The notes below the pieces were generated by a model. It was not told the origin of the DNA, did no database searches, and saw only the letters and a program-made list of their open reading frames with translations. A program made the translations under genes and the position numbers. Source: Arsenophonus sp052174455 (GTDB lineage: Bacteria; Pseudomonadota; Gammaproteobacteria; Enterobacterales; Enterobacteriaceae). From it: a DNA stretch of 7,072 nucleotides. Numbering within the stretch: the stretch's first letter is position 1; each line of letters starts with the position of its first letter. Positions 6,952 through 7,072 of this stretch are shown here, piece after piece. The stretch is taken from contig JBQMRP010000025.1 in NCBI GenBank assembly GCA_052174455.1, forward strand, positions 1 through 7,072, in the 5' to 3' direction.

Positions 6952-7072
6952 TTAAAATGTAAACAGTTATATCAGCCGATTAAAAAGATATCTGAGTAGA
7001 TTTTATGGTGTAGGGTCTTATTTATTGAAATATCTGCTTGAAGCAGATGCTTTGAAAGCGTCATAATTAAAA
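6952..7072. repeat. Right arm of the perfect 121-bp terminal inverted repeat
   Basis: This is the exact reverse complement of 1-121 and reaches the last base of the window. The plus strand carries the same frame as the minus strand of the left arm: NVNSYISRLK... ending at TAA 7064-7066. A stop at 6953-6955 precedes the frame. The sequence just inside this arm resembles gmk, while the sequence inside the left arm lies beyond the radC end. The repeated unit is therefore joined to two different chromosomal contexts in opposite orientations. Confidence 0.98.

Noticed and set aside
1..7072. A complete small plasmid or linear replicon bounded by telomere-like repeats
   Set aside because: The content is a decayed chromosomal gene block with no replication or partition gene. 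The repeat ends look more like an assembly junction.
1..7072. CRISPR arrays, tRNA or rRNA genes, riboswitches
   Set aside because: No regularly spaced repeats, no cloverleaf with a conserved T-arm, and no rRNA core sequence were seen on either strand.

Overview
The window looks like a piece of chromosome from an AT-rich, host-restricted relative of the Enterobacterales, probably an insect endosymbiont whose genome is still shrinking. Only one intact, confidently assignable gene is present, dut (dUTP pyrophosphatase, 2279..2737, +). Almost everything else is fossil DNA. Reading all frames against remembered enterobacterial proteins gives recognisable but stop- and frameshift-riddled remains of the neighbours dut has in Escherichia coli, in the same order and orientation: radC(-), dfp/coaBC(+), dut(+), slmA(+), pyrE(-), rph(-), yicC(+), gmk(+). 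The genus cannot be named from this window. Decayed copies that keep nearly full length suggest slow erosion by substitutions and small indels, not one large deletion.

Layout. 1..121 is one arm of a perfect inverted repeat whose other arm is 6952..7072, so both window edges run into the same sequence in opposite orientation. 215..~890 (-) is a probable radC remnant. 1119..2301 (+) is a clear dfp/coaBC pseudogene whose last codons still overlap the dut start. 2839..3432 (+) is a clear slmA pseudogene. 3440..4096 (-) is pyrE and 4095..~4815 (-) is rph, the ancestral rph-pyrE pair. 4816..5698 holds nothing I recognise and is much longer than the short rph-yicC spacer of E. coli. 5699..6575 (+) is yicC. 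6836..~6951 (+) is the 5' end of gmk, cut off where the right repeat arm begins.

Functional reading. If no intact copies exist elsewhere, this lineage has lost CoaBC (coenzyme A synthesis), PyrE (UMP synthesis), SlmA (nucleoid occlusion), RNase PH, RadC and YicC at this locus, and the gmk seen here is broken. Dut has been kept under purifying selection inside a dead operon. It prevents uracil entering DNA and makes dUMP for thymidylate synthesis. The pseudogene calls rest on reading by eye, without a search. The dfp, slmA and yicC calls have the longest matches, pyrE is good, and rph, radC and gmk lean partly on conserved gene order.
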